NCBI RefSeq assembly: GCF_902388705.1
Contig: NZ_CABMQJ010000006.1
Span: 62,001-126,000, forward strand
Direction of reading: 5' to 3'
From: an uncultured Alistipes sp.
GTDB taxonomy: Bacteria > Bacteroidota > Bacteroidia > Bacteroidales > Rikenellaceae
Length of the DNA: 64,000 nt
The stretch's first letter is position 1. Every line of letters begins with the position of its first letter. Positions 1-7,279 of the stretch are shown here, piece after piece. Position numbers and translations under genes: made by a program. Under the pieces are notes generated by a model that worked only from the letters and a program-made list of their open reading frames with translations, had not been told where the DNA came from and did no database searches.

Positions 1-789
1 TGGACACCGGCCGAGGGGCACCTCCTGCAGTTCTCGCTCTCCTCGGACAAAACCTACCCCTCCTACTGGGAGATGCAGGAGGCGACCTCCTACATCGACG
101 GATATTCGGAAATCCGCGGCACGCCCGGGCTGCGTCCGTCGAAAAGCTACAGCGGGCAGGCGCTTTATATGTACAAACAGAAATACATCTTCATGCTCTT
201 CTGGAACGAAATGCCCGACTATTTCATCCAGACGGCATGGCAGGCGCCGGACAGGCTGGCGCTCGTCTACCAGACGCTCAACTGGAATACCAACCGCCAA
301 TGGGGCGCGAATGTAATCCTCCCGCTGCGTATCGGCAAATGGCTCGACACGCGCCTGACCCTGACCGGGCTGCGGATGACCCAGCGCTGCGACACGTTCC
401 ACGACATGGCCTTCGACCGTTCGAAGTGGCTGGGCCGGGGAGAGCTCGACAACACCATCCGCCTGATCCGCAAACCCGACCTGACGCTCGAACTCTCGGG
501 ACATTACCAGACGGCGGCCATCCAGGGCACCTACGACGTCGATGCCTCCTGGAGCGTCAACGCCGGGGCCAAGTGGACTTTCGACAAAGGACGCGCAACG
601 CTCTCGGTACGGTGCAACGATATTTTCGAGCACTCGCTGCCGTTTGCAAAAGTCCGCTACCGCGGGCAATACCTCGACATGGACTCCGGAGCGTATACAC
701 GTTCGGTTACGGTGCATTTCGCCTACCGTTTCGGCAGCTACAAGGAGAAAAAACACCGAAAAGTGGATACCTCGCGGTTCGGGCACTGA
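1..789 (+). CDS. Outer-membrane beta-barrel protein, C-terminal part (5' end outside window)
   Basis: The frame is open from base 1, so only the last 262 residues are present. Seen: alternating aromatic/polar strands, repeated 'RLTLTG', 'TLELSGHYQT', 'SVNAGAKWTF' type beta-hairpins, and an end in 'VTVHFAYRFGSYKEKKHRKVDTSRFGH'-like sequence typical of Bacteroidetes barrels whose last strand is followed by a short basic tail. This resembles the outer membrane beta-barrel family related to TonB-dependent receptors (OMP_b-brl_3); the plug and any carboxypeptidase-like N-terminal domain would lie upstream. Substrate cannot be judged. It ends in TGA and is convergent with the GGGtGRT gene. Confidence 0.75.
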   Translation, partial: WTPAEGHLLQFSLSSDKTYPSYWEMQEATSYIDGYSEIRGTPGLRPSKSYSGQALYMYKQKYIFMLFWNEMPDYFIQTAWQAPDRLALVYQTLNWNTNRQWGANVILPLRIGKWLDTRLTLTGLRMTQRCDTFHDMAFDRSKWLGRGELDNTIRLIRKPDLTLELSGHYQTAAIQGTYDVDASWSVNAGAKWTFDKGRATLSVRCNDIFEHSLPFAKVRYRGQYLDMDSGAYTRSVTVHFAYRFGSYKEKKHRKVDTSRFGH

Positions 790-872
790 CGCTTCCCGGC
801 GCCCGGCACAGGAAAACGAGGCATACAGTGCCAGAACAGCCCGCACGCCCCGTATTCCGGACGGCAGCAGGG

Positions 873-1871
873 TTATCGCGCCTGCTCGACCGCAACGGCA
901 ACCGCAACCGTGGCGCCGACCATCGGATTGTTGCCCATACCGAGGAAACCCATCATCTCGACATGCGCAGGAACCGACGACGAGCCGGCGAACTGTGCGT
1001 CGGAGTGCATGCGGCCCATCGTGTCGGTCATGCCGTACGAGGCGGGGCCGGCAGCCATGTTATCCGGATGCAGCGTGCGCCCCGTGCCGCCGCCCGAAGC
1101 CACCGAGAAGTATTTCTTTCCCCGTTCACCGCACTCCTTTTTGTAAGTACCGGCCACCGGGTGCTGGAAACGGGTCGGATTGGTGGAGTTACCCGTAATC
1201 GACACGTCGACCTTTTCGTGGTGCATGACCGCCACGCCTTCGCGCACGTCGTCCACACCGTAACAGCGCACCTTGGCGCGCAACCCGTCGGAATAGGCCT
1301 TCTCGCGAACAATCCTCAACTCTCCGGTCGCATAATCGAATTCGGTCTGCACATAAGTAAAGCCGTTGATACGCGAGATAATCAGCGCGGCGTCCTTGCC
1401 CAGGCCGTTCAGGATAACGCGCAGCGGCGTCCTGCGAACCTTATTCGCCATTTCCGCGATTTTGATGGCGCCTTCGGCCGCCGCGAACGACTCGTGTCCG
1501 GCCAGGAACGCAAAGCATCCGGTTTCTTCACGCAGCAAGCGGGCCGCGAGGTTGCCGTGACCGATGCCCACCTTACGGTCGTCGGCCACCGAGCCAGGGA
1601 TGCAAAATGCCTGCAACCCTTCGCCGATGGCCTCGGCAGCTTCGGCAGCCGTCTTGCAGCCCTTTTTGACGGCAATGGCCGCACCTACGACATAAGCCCA
1701 TTTCGCATTCTCGAAACAGATGGACTGGGTCTGCTCGCACATCTTATAGGGGTCGATGCCTTTGGCTTCGCATAGGGCCTTGGCCCCGTCGATGCCGTTG
1801 ATTCCGTATTTTGCCAGCGCGGCATCGATCCGGTCGATGCGTCGCTCGTAACTTCCAAATAAATTTGCCAT
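873..1871 (-). CDS. GGGtGRT protein
   Basis: A 332-residue protein of the GGGtGRT family, named for its conserved glycine-rich motif; here the motif is 'SGGGTGRTLHPDNMAAG' near residue 267. Biochemical function is not established. The family is commonly found beside an IscU-like Fe-S scaffold gene, as here: the scaffold gene ends 22 bp upstream on the same strand, so the two very probably form an operon. Start at 1871 gives the usual family N-terminus 'MANLFGSYERRIDRIDAALAKYG'-like. Length and sequence look intact. Confidence 0.9.
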   Translation of the reverse strand: MANLFGSYERRIDRIDAALAKYGINGIDGAKALCEAKGIDPYKMCEQTQSICFENAKWAYVVGAAIAVKKGCKTAAEAAEAIGEGLQAFCIPGSVADDRKVGIGHGNLAARLLREETGCFAFLAGHESFAAAEGAIKIAEMANKVRRTPLRVILNGLGKDAALIISRINGFTYVQTEFDYATGELRIVREKAYSDGLRAKVRCYGVDDVREGVAVMHHEKVDVSITGNSTNPTRFQHPVAGTYKKECGERGKKYFSVASGGGTGRTLHPDNMAAGPASYGMTDTMGRMHSDAQFAGSSSVPAHVEMMGFLGMGNNPMVGATVAVAVAVEQAR

Positions 1872-1893
1872 GATTCTGTCGGTTTTTCGGATT

Positions 1894-2586
1894 CTACTCT
1901 TTGCGGGGATCGATGTATTTCACCGCCTCGGCGAAACGTCCATAGGTGCCTTTCGCTTTTTCGAGGGCTTCGTTGGCATCCATGCCCTGTTTGACCATGT
2001 CCATCACTTTTCCCATATGGACGAATTCGTAGCCGACTACCTCGCCGTCGGCATCCAGCCCCATTCGGGTACAGTATCCCTCGGCCATTTCGAGATAGCG
2101 CGTGCCCTTGGACAGCGTGCCGAACATGGTGCCGACCTGACTGCGAAGCCCTTTGCCGAGGTCTTCGAGCGATGCCCCGACCGCCAGACCGCCCTCGGAA
2201 AAAGCAGACTGGCTGCGTCCGTAGACGATCTGCAGGAACAATTCCCGCATGGCCGTATTGATGGCATCGCACACCAGGTCGGTGTTCAGCGCCTCGAGGA
2301 TGGTTTTGCCCGGCAGGATTTCCGAAGCCATCGCCGCAGAGTGGGTCATACCCGAGCAGCCGATCGTTTCGACCAGCGCCTCCTGAATGATGCCCTCCTT
2401 GATGTTAAGCGTCAGTTTGCAGGCCCCCTGCTGCGGTGCGCACCAACCCACGCCATGCGTCAGTCCGGAAATATCACGGATCTCTTTCGCCCGTACCCAT
2501 TTGCCCTCTTCGGGGATCGGAGCCGACGGGTGATTGGCTCCTTTCTTGACGCAGCACATGTGCTGCACTTCCTGTGAATAAATCAT
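1894..2586 (-). CDS. Iron-sulfur cluster assembly scaffold-like protein (IscU/NifU-like family, GGGtGRT-linked)
   Basis: About 230 residues from the ATG at 2586 (an upstream in-frame ATG at 2652 would add a non-conserved leader lying in the probable untranslated region). Conserved cysteines occur in 'HMCCVKKG', 'GVGWCAPQQGACKL', 'ETIGCSGMTHSAAMAS' and 'LVCDAINTAM', the pattern of an IscU-like scaffold domain. The family is usually found next to GGGtGRT genes, which supports a shared role in Fe-S cluster or metal-cofactor handling (inference). It is the first gene of the two-gene operon and lies behind a structured leader. Confidence 0.8.
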   Translation of the reverse strand: MIYSQEVQHMCCVKKGANHPSAPIPEEGKWVRAKEIRDISGLTHGVGWCAPQQGACKLTLNIKEGIIQEALVETIGCSGMTHSAAMASEILPGKTILEALNTDLVCDAINTAMRELFLQIVYGRSQSAFSEGGLAVGASLEDLGKGLRSQVGTMFGTLSKGTRYLEMAEGYCTRMGLDADGEVVGYEFVHMGKVMDMVKQGMDANEALEKAKGTYGRFAEAVKYIDPRKE

Positions 2587-2693
2587 AATGTCCGGTGTGT
2601 ATTTATTATCGTAAAACAATTGCAAAACAAATCCCGTTACGACTCCTTGCATTCGTAACTTCCAATCGTATAGTCTGTTTATTTACCGTCATA

Positions 2694-2776
2694 ATACCTA
2701 CATTCAATGGTTCGGACCATTATCTCGTAGGTATCATCAGCACACCCCGACCGGGCGGCGGTTAAAGGCAGATACC
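2694..2776 (-). promoter_or_regulatory. Structured leader with two mutually exclusive hairpins upstream of the Fe-S scaffold/GGGtGRT operon
   Basis: On the minus strand GGTATC (2776-2771) can pair with GATACC (2736-2731), while the overlapping ATACCTAC (2734-2727) can instead pair with GTAGGTAT (2701-2694), the latter enclosing an ATGGT/ACCAT hairpin (2720-2716 / 2711-2707). The central GATACCTAC segment cannot be in both stems. It lies between a TACTTTTG promoter box (2799-2792) and the start codon at 2586. This is the layout of a riboswitch or attenuator; it matches no class I recognise. Confidence 0.45.
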
Positions 2777-2791
2777 ATTGCTGTATCGGAA

Positions 2792-2799
2792 CAAAAGTA
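2792..2799 (-). promoter_or_regulatory. Probable -7 box TACTTTTG for the scaffold/GGGtGRT operon
   Basis: The minus-strand octamer TACTTTTG fits the Bacteroidetes -7 consensus TAnnTTTG. A start about 7 nt downstream would give a leader of roughly 200 nt that begins just before the alternative-hairpin region. No clear -33 TTTG is seen. Confidence 0.45.
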
Positions 2800-2873
2800 T
2801 CATTTTATTCGGAATTATTTTCCGGTTTCGCGGAAAACATGTCCAAGCAGCGACCATGCATGACTAAATAAAT

Positions 2874-2906
2874 ACACCAAGCTGTTATAAATAAACTGCT
2901 TGGTGT
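2874..2906. repeat. Hairpin next to a possible decayed left attachment site
   Basis: Perfect 9-bp inverted repeat ACACCAAGC / GCTTGGTGT (2874-2882, 2898-2906) followed by TTTTACAAAAG. The arrangement (hairpin, then CAAAAG) imitates the three hairpin-att junctions at 3068, 12634 and 42448, but the tRNA-derived bases beyond CAAAAG are not preserved. It could be the original downstream terminator of the tRNA at the oldest junction. Confidence 0.4.
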
Positions 2907-2995
2907 TTTACAAAAGCGCCCCATATGTGCCCGGCTTCCTTAAATATGGATTTTCAAAGAAAAATCAGGCAAATAAATATTGTGTATTCAAAAAA

Positions 2996-3013
2996 TGCCC
3001 AATATTTGCCCAA
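2996..3013. repeat. TGCCCAA direct repeats spaced 11 bp (arm-type site of a lost element)
   Basis: TGCCCAA at 2996-3002 and again at 3007-3013, start-to-start 11 bp. It stands in the same place relative to hairpin and att core as the ACACC pair (12569/12580) of element A and the GCGGACA pair (42375/42386) of element B, so it is read as the right-end arm site of an older, mostly deleted element. A weaker GCCC pair with the same 11-bp spacing lies at 2918/2929. Confidence 0.5.
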
Positions 3014-3025
3014 TTCAAGACAAAT

Positions 3026-3066
3026 AAAAATGCCAATAATTTGACAATCAAATCATTGGCATTTTT
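3026..3066. terminator. Hairpin adjoining the att core at 3068
   Basis: AAAAATGCCAAT (3026-3037) pairs with ATTGGCATTTTT (3055-3066), extended by ATTTGA/TCAAAT inside. U-rich ends on both strands make it a plausible intrinsic terminator. It abuts the att core exactly as the hairpins at 12597-12630 and 42406-42446 do. Confidence 0.6.
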
Positions 3067-3067
3067 G

Positions 3068-3084
3068 AAAAGTACCCGGAGCCG
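3068..3084. other. Attachment site (left end of element A): copy of the tRNA-Leu 3' end
   Basis: AAAAGTACCCGGAGCCG is identical over 17 bp to 42448-42464, which covers the 3' acceptor end of tRNA-Leu(CAA) and its flank. Same orientation as the other two copies. The integrase gene of element A starts about 200 bp to the right, the usual position for an element's integrase. Confidence 0.8.
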
Positions 3085-3203
3085 ATACACAACCTATATA
3101 ATACTATCCAAGCAAAAGAATATAAAATACTTATTATTAGCATTTTATAAATATTTACAACTCTGCCATTTGAGCTTGTTTTGAGTGTTTTTCGTTATTT
3201 TTT

Positions 3204-3219
3204 ACACCTTTATTACACC
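3204..3219. repeat. ACACC direct repeats, left arm sites of element A
   Basis: ACACC at 3204-3208 and 3215-3219, 11 bp apart, within TTTTTTACACCTTTATTACACC. A matching pair with the same spacing is at the right end (12569/12580). Probable arm-type binding sites for the integrase at 3293. Confidence 0.6.
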
Positions 3220-3240
3220 CTGAATTAAAAAATAATTATA

Positions 3241-3248
3241 TATCTTTG
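3241..3248 (+). promoter_or_regulatory. -7 box TATCTTTG of the element A integrase
   Basis: An exact TAnnTTTG box, 45 bp before the integrase ATG at 3293 and just after the arm-type repeats, so integrase bound at the arms could repress its own promoter (inference). Confidence 0.6.
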
Positions 3249-3292
3249 CACCATAAGATCAGGAAGATACAAAACTACTAAATTCCGGGATT

Positions 3293-4465
3293 ATGGCAAA
3301 ATTGCAAGCAAAGACCAAAGAAAATCCAAAATTGATGCAAAAAACGCTGGCCGACGGTCGGCAAAGTTTGTATCTGGAGTATTACATGGGTTACAACAAG
3401 GTGATCGACGAGGTGACGGGTAAAGAGCATATCAAGCACATCCGCTCGAAAGAATACTTGGGGCTTTACCTGCTGCCGAATCCCCGCACACCGGAAGAAC
3501 GCCAAAAGAACAAGGAAACGTTAGCCCTCGCCGCAGAAATTCGCATCGACAAGGAAAAGGTGTTGGTTGCCCGTCGGTACGACAAGGCCGCACCCGTGAA
3601 GCAGAAAATCAATTTTCTGGAGTTCTTCGATGCCTATGTAAAGAGCTACAAGAAGAAAGACATTCGGATGATGGAGGGTTGCCTGCGACGGTTCCGGGGA
3701 TTTCTTGCGGAATCCTATCCGAGCATGCAGACCAATATCAAGCCAGATCAGATGACCAAGGAGATGATGATCAAATTCGTGGACTATCTGCAACAGCACT
3801 CTTTCGGCGAGGGGGCAAGGGGATTTTTCCAACGATTCAAAAAGGTTATCAAATATGCCATAGACCAAGACATTCTGCTAAAGAATCCCTGTACAGGCGT
3901 TCCGTGCGTTGTTGATGACACAGCATTAAGAAAGGACGTGTTAAGTCTTGAGGAGATTGCACAACTCGCAAATACCCCGTACCAGAATACCGACATCCGC
4001 CGGGCGTTCCTATTCTGCCTGTACGCAGGATTGAGGTATTGCGATGTGGTCGATCTGAAATACAGCAATGTCGATTATGCCAACAAGACAATTCGTTTCG
4101 ATCAGAACAAGACCACCGGGCACTCGACGCATTCGATCGTGACGATCCCATTAAGCAATACGCTCTTGAAGCTGATCGGCGAACGCCCCGAAAAAGACGG
4201 GGTGATCTTCACGTTGCCGAGCCACACCGGATGCCTAAAGGCACTCCGCATCTGGGTTGCCCGCGCCGGGATTGAGAAGCACATTACATGGCATTGCGCC
4301 CGCCACAGCTTTGCCGTGAATCTACTCGGCGAGTGTCACACCGATATTAAGACTGTCGCGTCCCTGCTTGGCCACAGCGGATTAAAGCACACGGAGAAAT
4401 ACACCCGTGCCGTCGATTCGCTCAAAGAAAAGGCGGTTAATGCCTTGCCGGAGTTGACAATTTAA
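3293..4465 (+). CDS. Tyrosine recombinase/integrase of element A
   Basis: 390 residues. The phage-integrase catalytic set is visible: Arg248 (YAGLRYCDV), His334-xx-Arg337 (WHCARHSF), His361 (LLGHSGLKH) and nucleophile Tyr370 (EKYTRAV). An N-terminal arm-binding region (about 1-95) and a SAM-like core-binding domain (about 105-200) precede the catalytic domain, as in Bacteroidetes integrases of this type. Expected role: site-specific insertion and excision at the tRNA-Leu 3' end, whose copy lies about 210 bp upstream. Intact. Confidence 0.93.
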   Translation: MAKLQAKTKENPKLMQKTLADGRQSLYLEYYMGYNKVIDEVTGKEHIKHIRSKEYLGLYLLPNPRTPEERQKNKETLALAAEIRIDKEKVLVARRYDKAAPVKQKINFLEFFDAYVKSYKKKDIRMMEGCLRRFRGFLAESYPSMQTNIKPDQMTKEMMIKFVDYLQQHSFGEGARGFFQRFKKVIKYAIDQDILLKNPCTGVPCVVDDTALRKDVLSLEEIAQLANTPYQNTDIRRAFLFCLYAGLRYCDVVDLKYSNVDYANKTIRFDQNKTTGHSTHSIVTIPLSNTLLKLIGERPEKDGVIFTLPSHTGCLKALRIWVARAGIEKHITWHCARHSFAVNLLGECHTDIKTVASLLGHSGLKHTEKYTRAVDSLKEKAVNALPELTI

Positions 4466-4501
4466 GTTTTTAATTTATATTTGCGATAAAATCAATAAGT
4501 T

Positions 4502-4813
4502 ATGGGGAATATACAGGACATCATAAGAATCTTTTCAGCTAATATCCTATTGGCTGCAAAAGAAGATTTATCCGTCAAAATATTAGCAGAGACGCTTATT
4601 ATTAACGGATTAGGTGGACATCAACCAATTAAAGAAATGACAATAAACAATGTAGTTGATTATCTTGCTCATCATCATAAACAACAAATTGATTGTCGAA
4701 AAAATTTGTCGGACATAGAAAAAGAAGCGGAAAAAAGAGCAATAGATACCCAAAGTGAATTCTTAAAACAAGGAATCAAAGAAACATTTAAAGCACAGGC
4801 CTTGCTTCTTTGA
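4502..4813 (+). CDS. Small hypothetical protein downstream of the integrase
   Basis: 103 residues, AT-rich compared with the flanking genes. The C-terminal half (DCRKNLSDIEKEAEKRAIDTQSEFLKQGIKE) is strongly helical and charged and may form a coiled coil. No family recognised. It starts 37 bp after the integrase and ends 1 bp before the next ATG, so it is probably co-transcribed with both neighbours. Confidence 0.6.
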   Translation: MGNIQDIIRIFSANILLAAKEDLSVKILAETLIINGLGGHQPIKEMTINNVVDYLAHHHKQQIDCRKNLSDIEKEAEKRAIDTQSEFLKQGIKETFKAQALLL

Positions 4814-4814
4814 C

Positions 4815-5195
4815 ATGAATATCAATTTTCTTGCTTCACTCAACAATAGGCAGTTAACGGCCTTGACCGAGTTGTTCAACGGCCAACGTGTATTCCAGCC
4901 AGAAGTCGATACAAATACGGTCGCCGCCTTGTTCATGTGCAGGCTCAAAGAACCGTTGATCGTTTGCAATGCCCGTACACTTTGTTACATTTTCCACATC
5001 TTGGGCGAAGAGCAGTTAATTACTCCTATTTGGCAAGCCGTAGCAGCAAAGCATAAGTGCTTCGTATCGCTCAACGGCAAGCCCATAAGCCGCAACACGC
5101 TCTCAAGTGCAAAGTATTGCGCAATCAATTCCGACTCTCCCTACAGAGCCTACCTTATCAAAAGCTACATCGGCATCCTAAAAAACACCAAATAG
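4815..5195 (+). CDS. Small mobile-element protein of unknown function
   Basis: 126 residues: 'LNNRQLTALTELFNGQRVFQPEVDTNTVAALFMCRLKEPLIVCNARTLCYIFHIL' resembles conserved small proteins found near integrases in Bacteroidales mobile elements, sometimes split off from larger element proteins. No catalytic motif. It follows the preceding gene by one base. What it does is not known. Confidence 0.6.
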   Translation: MNINFLASLNNRQLTALTELFNGQRVFQPEVDTNTVAALFMCRLKEPLIVCNARTLCYIFHILGEEQLITPIWQAVAAKHKCFVSLNGKPISRNTLSSAKYCAINSDSPYRAYLIKSYIGILKNTK

Positions 5196-5281
5196 CCCTT
5201 ACAGCATCCCCGCAAGGACTCTTTATCCAGCCAAGAGTGAGCGAGAGTGAGCATATGAGAACAATCCGCCTCAATCACCCT

Positions 5282-5289
5282 TATATTTG
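5282..5289 (+). promoter_or_regulatory. -7 box TATATTTG before the HTH gene of element A
   Basis: An exact TAnnTTTG box, 41 bp before the ATG at 5330. It would start a transcript for the HTH/mobilisation gene block separately from the integrase block. Confidence 0.5.
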
Positions 5290-5329
5290 CCGCTGATAAT
5301 TTATTCCATGTCTAACTAAAAAACTATCT

Positions 5330-5617
5330 ATGGAACATGAGATCAGTATGGAGCAGCGGCTGAACCGCATCGAGCAGTTGCTCGCAGGGCAGAAAAATGT
5401 CCTCACTTTCGACGAGGCTTGCACTTACACCGGGATTTCCCGGACGTACATGTACAAGCTGACCTGCGGGAGCCGTATCCCGCATTACAAACCCAACGGC
5501 AAAAACATCTATTTCGACCGGGCGGAGTTGGAGCGCTGACTGCTCCAGAACCGAATCAAGCCCGCCGCGGAGATCGAGCAGGACGCAGCCAATTATGTGG
5601 TAAATTCCAAGACCTAA
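5330..5617 (+). CDS. Excisionase-type helix-turn-helix protein with an in-frame TGA (5537-5539)
   Basis: Reads 69 residues to TGA at 5537, then continues in the same frame for 25 more residues (LLQNRIKPAAEIEQDAANYV...) to TAA at 5615. The N-terminal part has the MerR/excisionase-like HTH 'LTFDEACTYTGISRTYMYKLTCGSRIPHYKPNGKNIYFDRAELER'. In family members known to me, ELEx is followed by Trp and LLxNR, so TGA stands where TGG is expected, and the sequence after it still looks like the family. Either a recent nonsense mutation or UGA decoded as an amino acid. Start at 5330 follows a -7 box at 5282. Confidence 0.65.
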
Positions 5618-5751
5618 AGACGGGATCAGCAACTATCGCCGACCTCGCCCTACGAGATTTTGCGGATCTCTTCGGGCGAAGGTCGACGAATCTTTCCAAC
5701 GGCCCGCACTCCCCATAGGGTAACAATAAAGTAGGGTGGTAAAGTAGGGTG

Positions 5752-5819
5752 GCAAGTTTGTGTTTTCGTAAACGAAAACCGCCCCTCTCCCGTTGGTCGG
5801 CGCGTCATCCCGTTGGTCT
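5752..5819 (+). other. oriT-like block of element A
   Basis: A 68-bp stretch just before the MobC gene that aligns with 17761-17830 of element B: shared GCAAGTTTGTGTTTT, an inverted repeat GTTTTCGT-AA-ACGAAAAC (5762-5779), and TCCCGTTGGTC repeated at 5788 and 5808 (20-bp period). The inverted repeat differs between the two elements but stays paired. Position next to relaxosome genes and conservation of non-coding sequence indicate a transfer origin; the nick site is not identified. A 12-bp repeat AAAGTAGGGTGG (5728, 5741) precedes it. Confidence 0.65.
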
Positions 5820-5838
5820 AATCATTAAAAAAGAATCT

Positions 5839-6012
5839 ATGAAACGTGAATTGAACAAGGGCGGCCGTCCGGTGTTGGAAGCCGCCCAAAGACAGAAGTA
5901 CATCGTCAGCGCAAGGCTCGACAGCGAACACTATTTCCGGCTGAAGAAGTTAGCCCGCATATCGGGTTGCCGTCCGTCCAAGATTATCCGGCAGCTTATC
6001 GGGCGCGGGTGA
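5839..6012 (+). CDS. MobC-type relaxosome protein, N-terminal ribbon-helix-helix part (ends at TGA)
   Basis: 57 residues from ATG 5839: 'MKRELNKGGRPVLEAAQRQ' then a basic strand and two helices (RHH-like DNA binding). In the usual single-chain MobC of Bacteroidales this part continues into a C-terminal helical domain; here TGA (6010-6012) separates it from the next reading frame, which is in phase and starts with GTG at the very next base. The same arrangement is found in element B (18056), so it is either a conserved split gene with translational coupling or a recoded UGA. Starts earlier in this frame (5749) run through the oriT block and are unlikely. Confidence 0.7.
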   Translation: MKRELNKGGRPVLEAAQRQKYIVSARLDSEHYFRLKKLARISGCRPSKIIRQLIGRG

Positions 6013-6195
6013 GTGCGTGAGCGGATGCGTCCGGAACATCTGAATTATATGGCGCAGTTGAAAGGTATTGCCCGCAACCTGAATCAACTCACTCGCTCAG
6101 CCAATGTCGGCGGATTTGCGGCGGTAATTGTGTCCCACACGGCAATCATTACCGAGATCGAGGACTTTCTAAAACAGGTGCGCCATGATCGGTAA
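6013..6195 (+). CDS. MobC-type relaxosome protein, C-terminal part (after in-frame TGA)
   Basis: 60 residues starting with GTG immediately after the TGA of the preceding frame: 'VRERMRPEHLNYMAQLKG' followed by 'IARNLNQLTRSAN', the NLNQL signature of MobC C-terminal domains. Overlaps the relaxase start by 11 bp (ATG at 6185), suggesting translational coupling. Whether this is made as its own protein, as a readthrough fusion with the N-terminal part, or not at all cannot be told from the sequence. Confidence 0.65.
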   Translation: MRERMRPEHLNYMAQLKGIARNLNQLTRSANVGGFAAVIVSHTAIITEIEDFLKQVRHDR

Positions 6196-7276
6196 GATTA
6201 TCGCCGGATCATCCTTTGGTGCGACGGTCGGCTATGTAATGAAAGAGCAGTCGCGGATATTGAGTTTTGAGGGTATTGAGCCGCCGAACGTGCAGGACAT
6301 GGTGCGCGATTTCAAAGACCAGACGCTATTGAATCCCCGGATCAAAAATATGGTCGGACATATATCGTTATCCTTCTCCCCGAAAGATGCCGACCGACTG
6401 ACCGACCCGGTTATGGCGCAGATTGCACGGGAGTATATGGAGCGCATGGGGATTCGGAACACGCAGTTTTTGATTGTCCGGCACACCGATCAGGCGCATC
6501 CGCATTGTCATATCGTCTATAACCGGGTCGGAAACAACGGGCAGACCATATCGGACAAGAATATCAAAATCCGGAACGGCAAGGTTTGCAAGGAGCTTAC
6601 AGCCAAGTACGGCTTATACTATCCGAAAGGCAAAGAGCAGGTGCGGCGCGAACGGTTACGCGAGCCGGACAAGACCAAATACGCCATTTACGATGCCGTA
6701 CGGGATTGTCTGCCCGGTTGCAAGTCATGGGGCGATCTGGAGGCGCGATTGCAGAAGCAAGGTATTACGACAACGTTTAAGTATTGCGGGAATACCGACC
6801 AACGACAGGGCGTATTGTTTGGTATGAAGGGCTACACCTTTTCCGGCTCGAAGATCGACCGGGCTTTCAGCTTCTCCAAGTTAGACCGTCATTTCTCGCA
6901 GGCACAGCGGATCGTTACTCCCGTCGCACAGCCCCGCTATTCGGCGCAGGCGGTCGGGAATTTATCCGCAGCAGCAGGTCGTTATCGTTCGGCGTTCGCC
7001 GGGTTGTTCGGCAGTCGCAGTAATTCGGGCGAATCCGTCGATTTGGGCGGCTTCGGCGTGGCGGGCGGTATAACTTTACCGCCGGGCGGGTGTTGCGACG
7101 CAATCGCCCCGGAACAGATGCAACGGAGGATCGGGGAATCCCACGAGGAACACATAGCACGAATTACAGCCCTGATCCGGCAGGCAACCGAAGCGATGCT
7201 TGCCGAGCAGGCCGAGCGCAGTCGAAGAATCCGGGAACAGCAAACCAAGAAACGTCAAATTATAATACATCATTAA
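6185..7276 (+). CDS. Relaxase/mobilisation nuclease (MOBP-like) of element A
   Basis: 363 residues. The relaxase histidine motif is 'HPHCHIVYNRV' (His105, His107, His109), with N-terminal 'GATVGYVMKEQSRIL' holding a candidate catalytic Tyr17, and 'SLSFSPKDADRLTD' between them, as in Bacteroidales MobA/BmgA-type nucleases. It would nick the adjacent oriT-like block and pilot the strand into a recipient through a helper's channel. The C-terminal third (about 245-363) is low-complexity and poorly conserved with element B's copy. Intact, no internal stops. Confidence 0.9.
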   Translation: MIGKIIAGSSFGATVGYVMKEQSRILSFEGIEPPNVQDMVRDFKDQTLLNPRIKNMVGHISLSFSPKDADRLTDPVMAQIAREYMERMGIRNTQFLIVRHTDQAHPHCHIVYNRVGNNGQTISDKNIKIRNGKVCKELTAKYGLYYPKGKEQVRRERLREPDKTKYAIYDAVRDCLPGCKSWGDLEARLQKQGITTTFKYCGNTDQRQGVLFGMKGYTFSGSKIDRAFSFSKLDRHFSQAQRIVTPVAQPRYSAQAVGNLSAAAGRYRSAFAGLFGSRSNSGESVDLGGFGVAGGITLPPGGCCDAIAPEQMQRRIGESHEEHIARITALIRQATEAMLAEQAERSRRIREQQTKKRQIIIHH

Positions 7277-7279
7277 AGT

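Noticed and set aside
237..1775. 512-residue open frame on the plus strand
   Set aside because: It runs across the end of the outer-membrane gene and antisense to the GGGtGRT gene, with Arg/Pro/His-rich sequence typical of a GC-rich shadow frame.
2560..2720. tRNA or other known RNA gene near the left junction
   Set aside because: No cloverleaf could be drawn; only the alternative hairpins of the operon leader are supported.
2900..3184. 94-residue frame in the left junction
   Set aside because: Covers the arm-type repeats, hairpin and att core; low-complexity Lys/Asn-rich translation with no family resemblance.
5057..5296. 79-residue frame overlapping the small protein at 4815
   Set aside because: Different frame of the real gene and Gln/Arg-rich; no start context.
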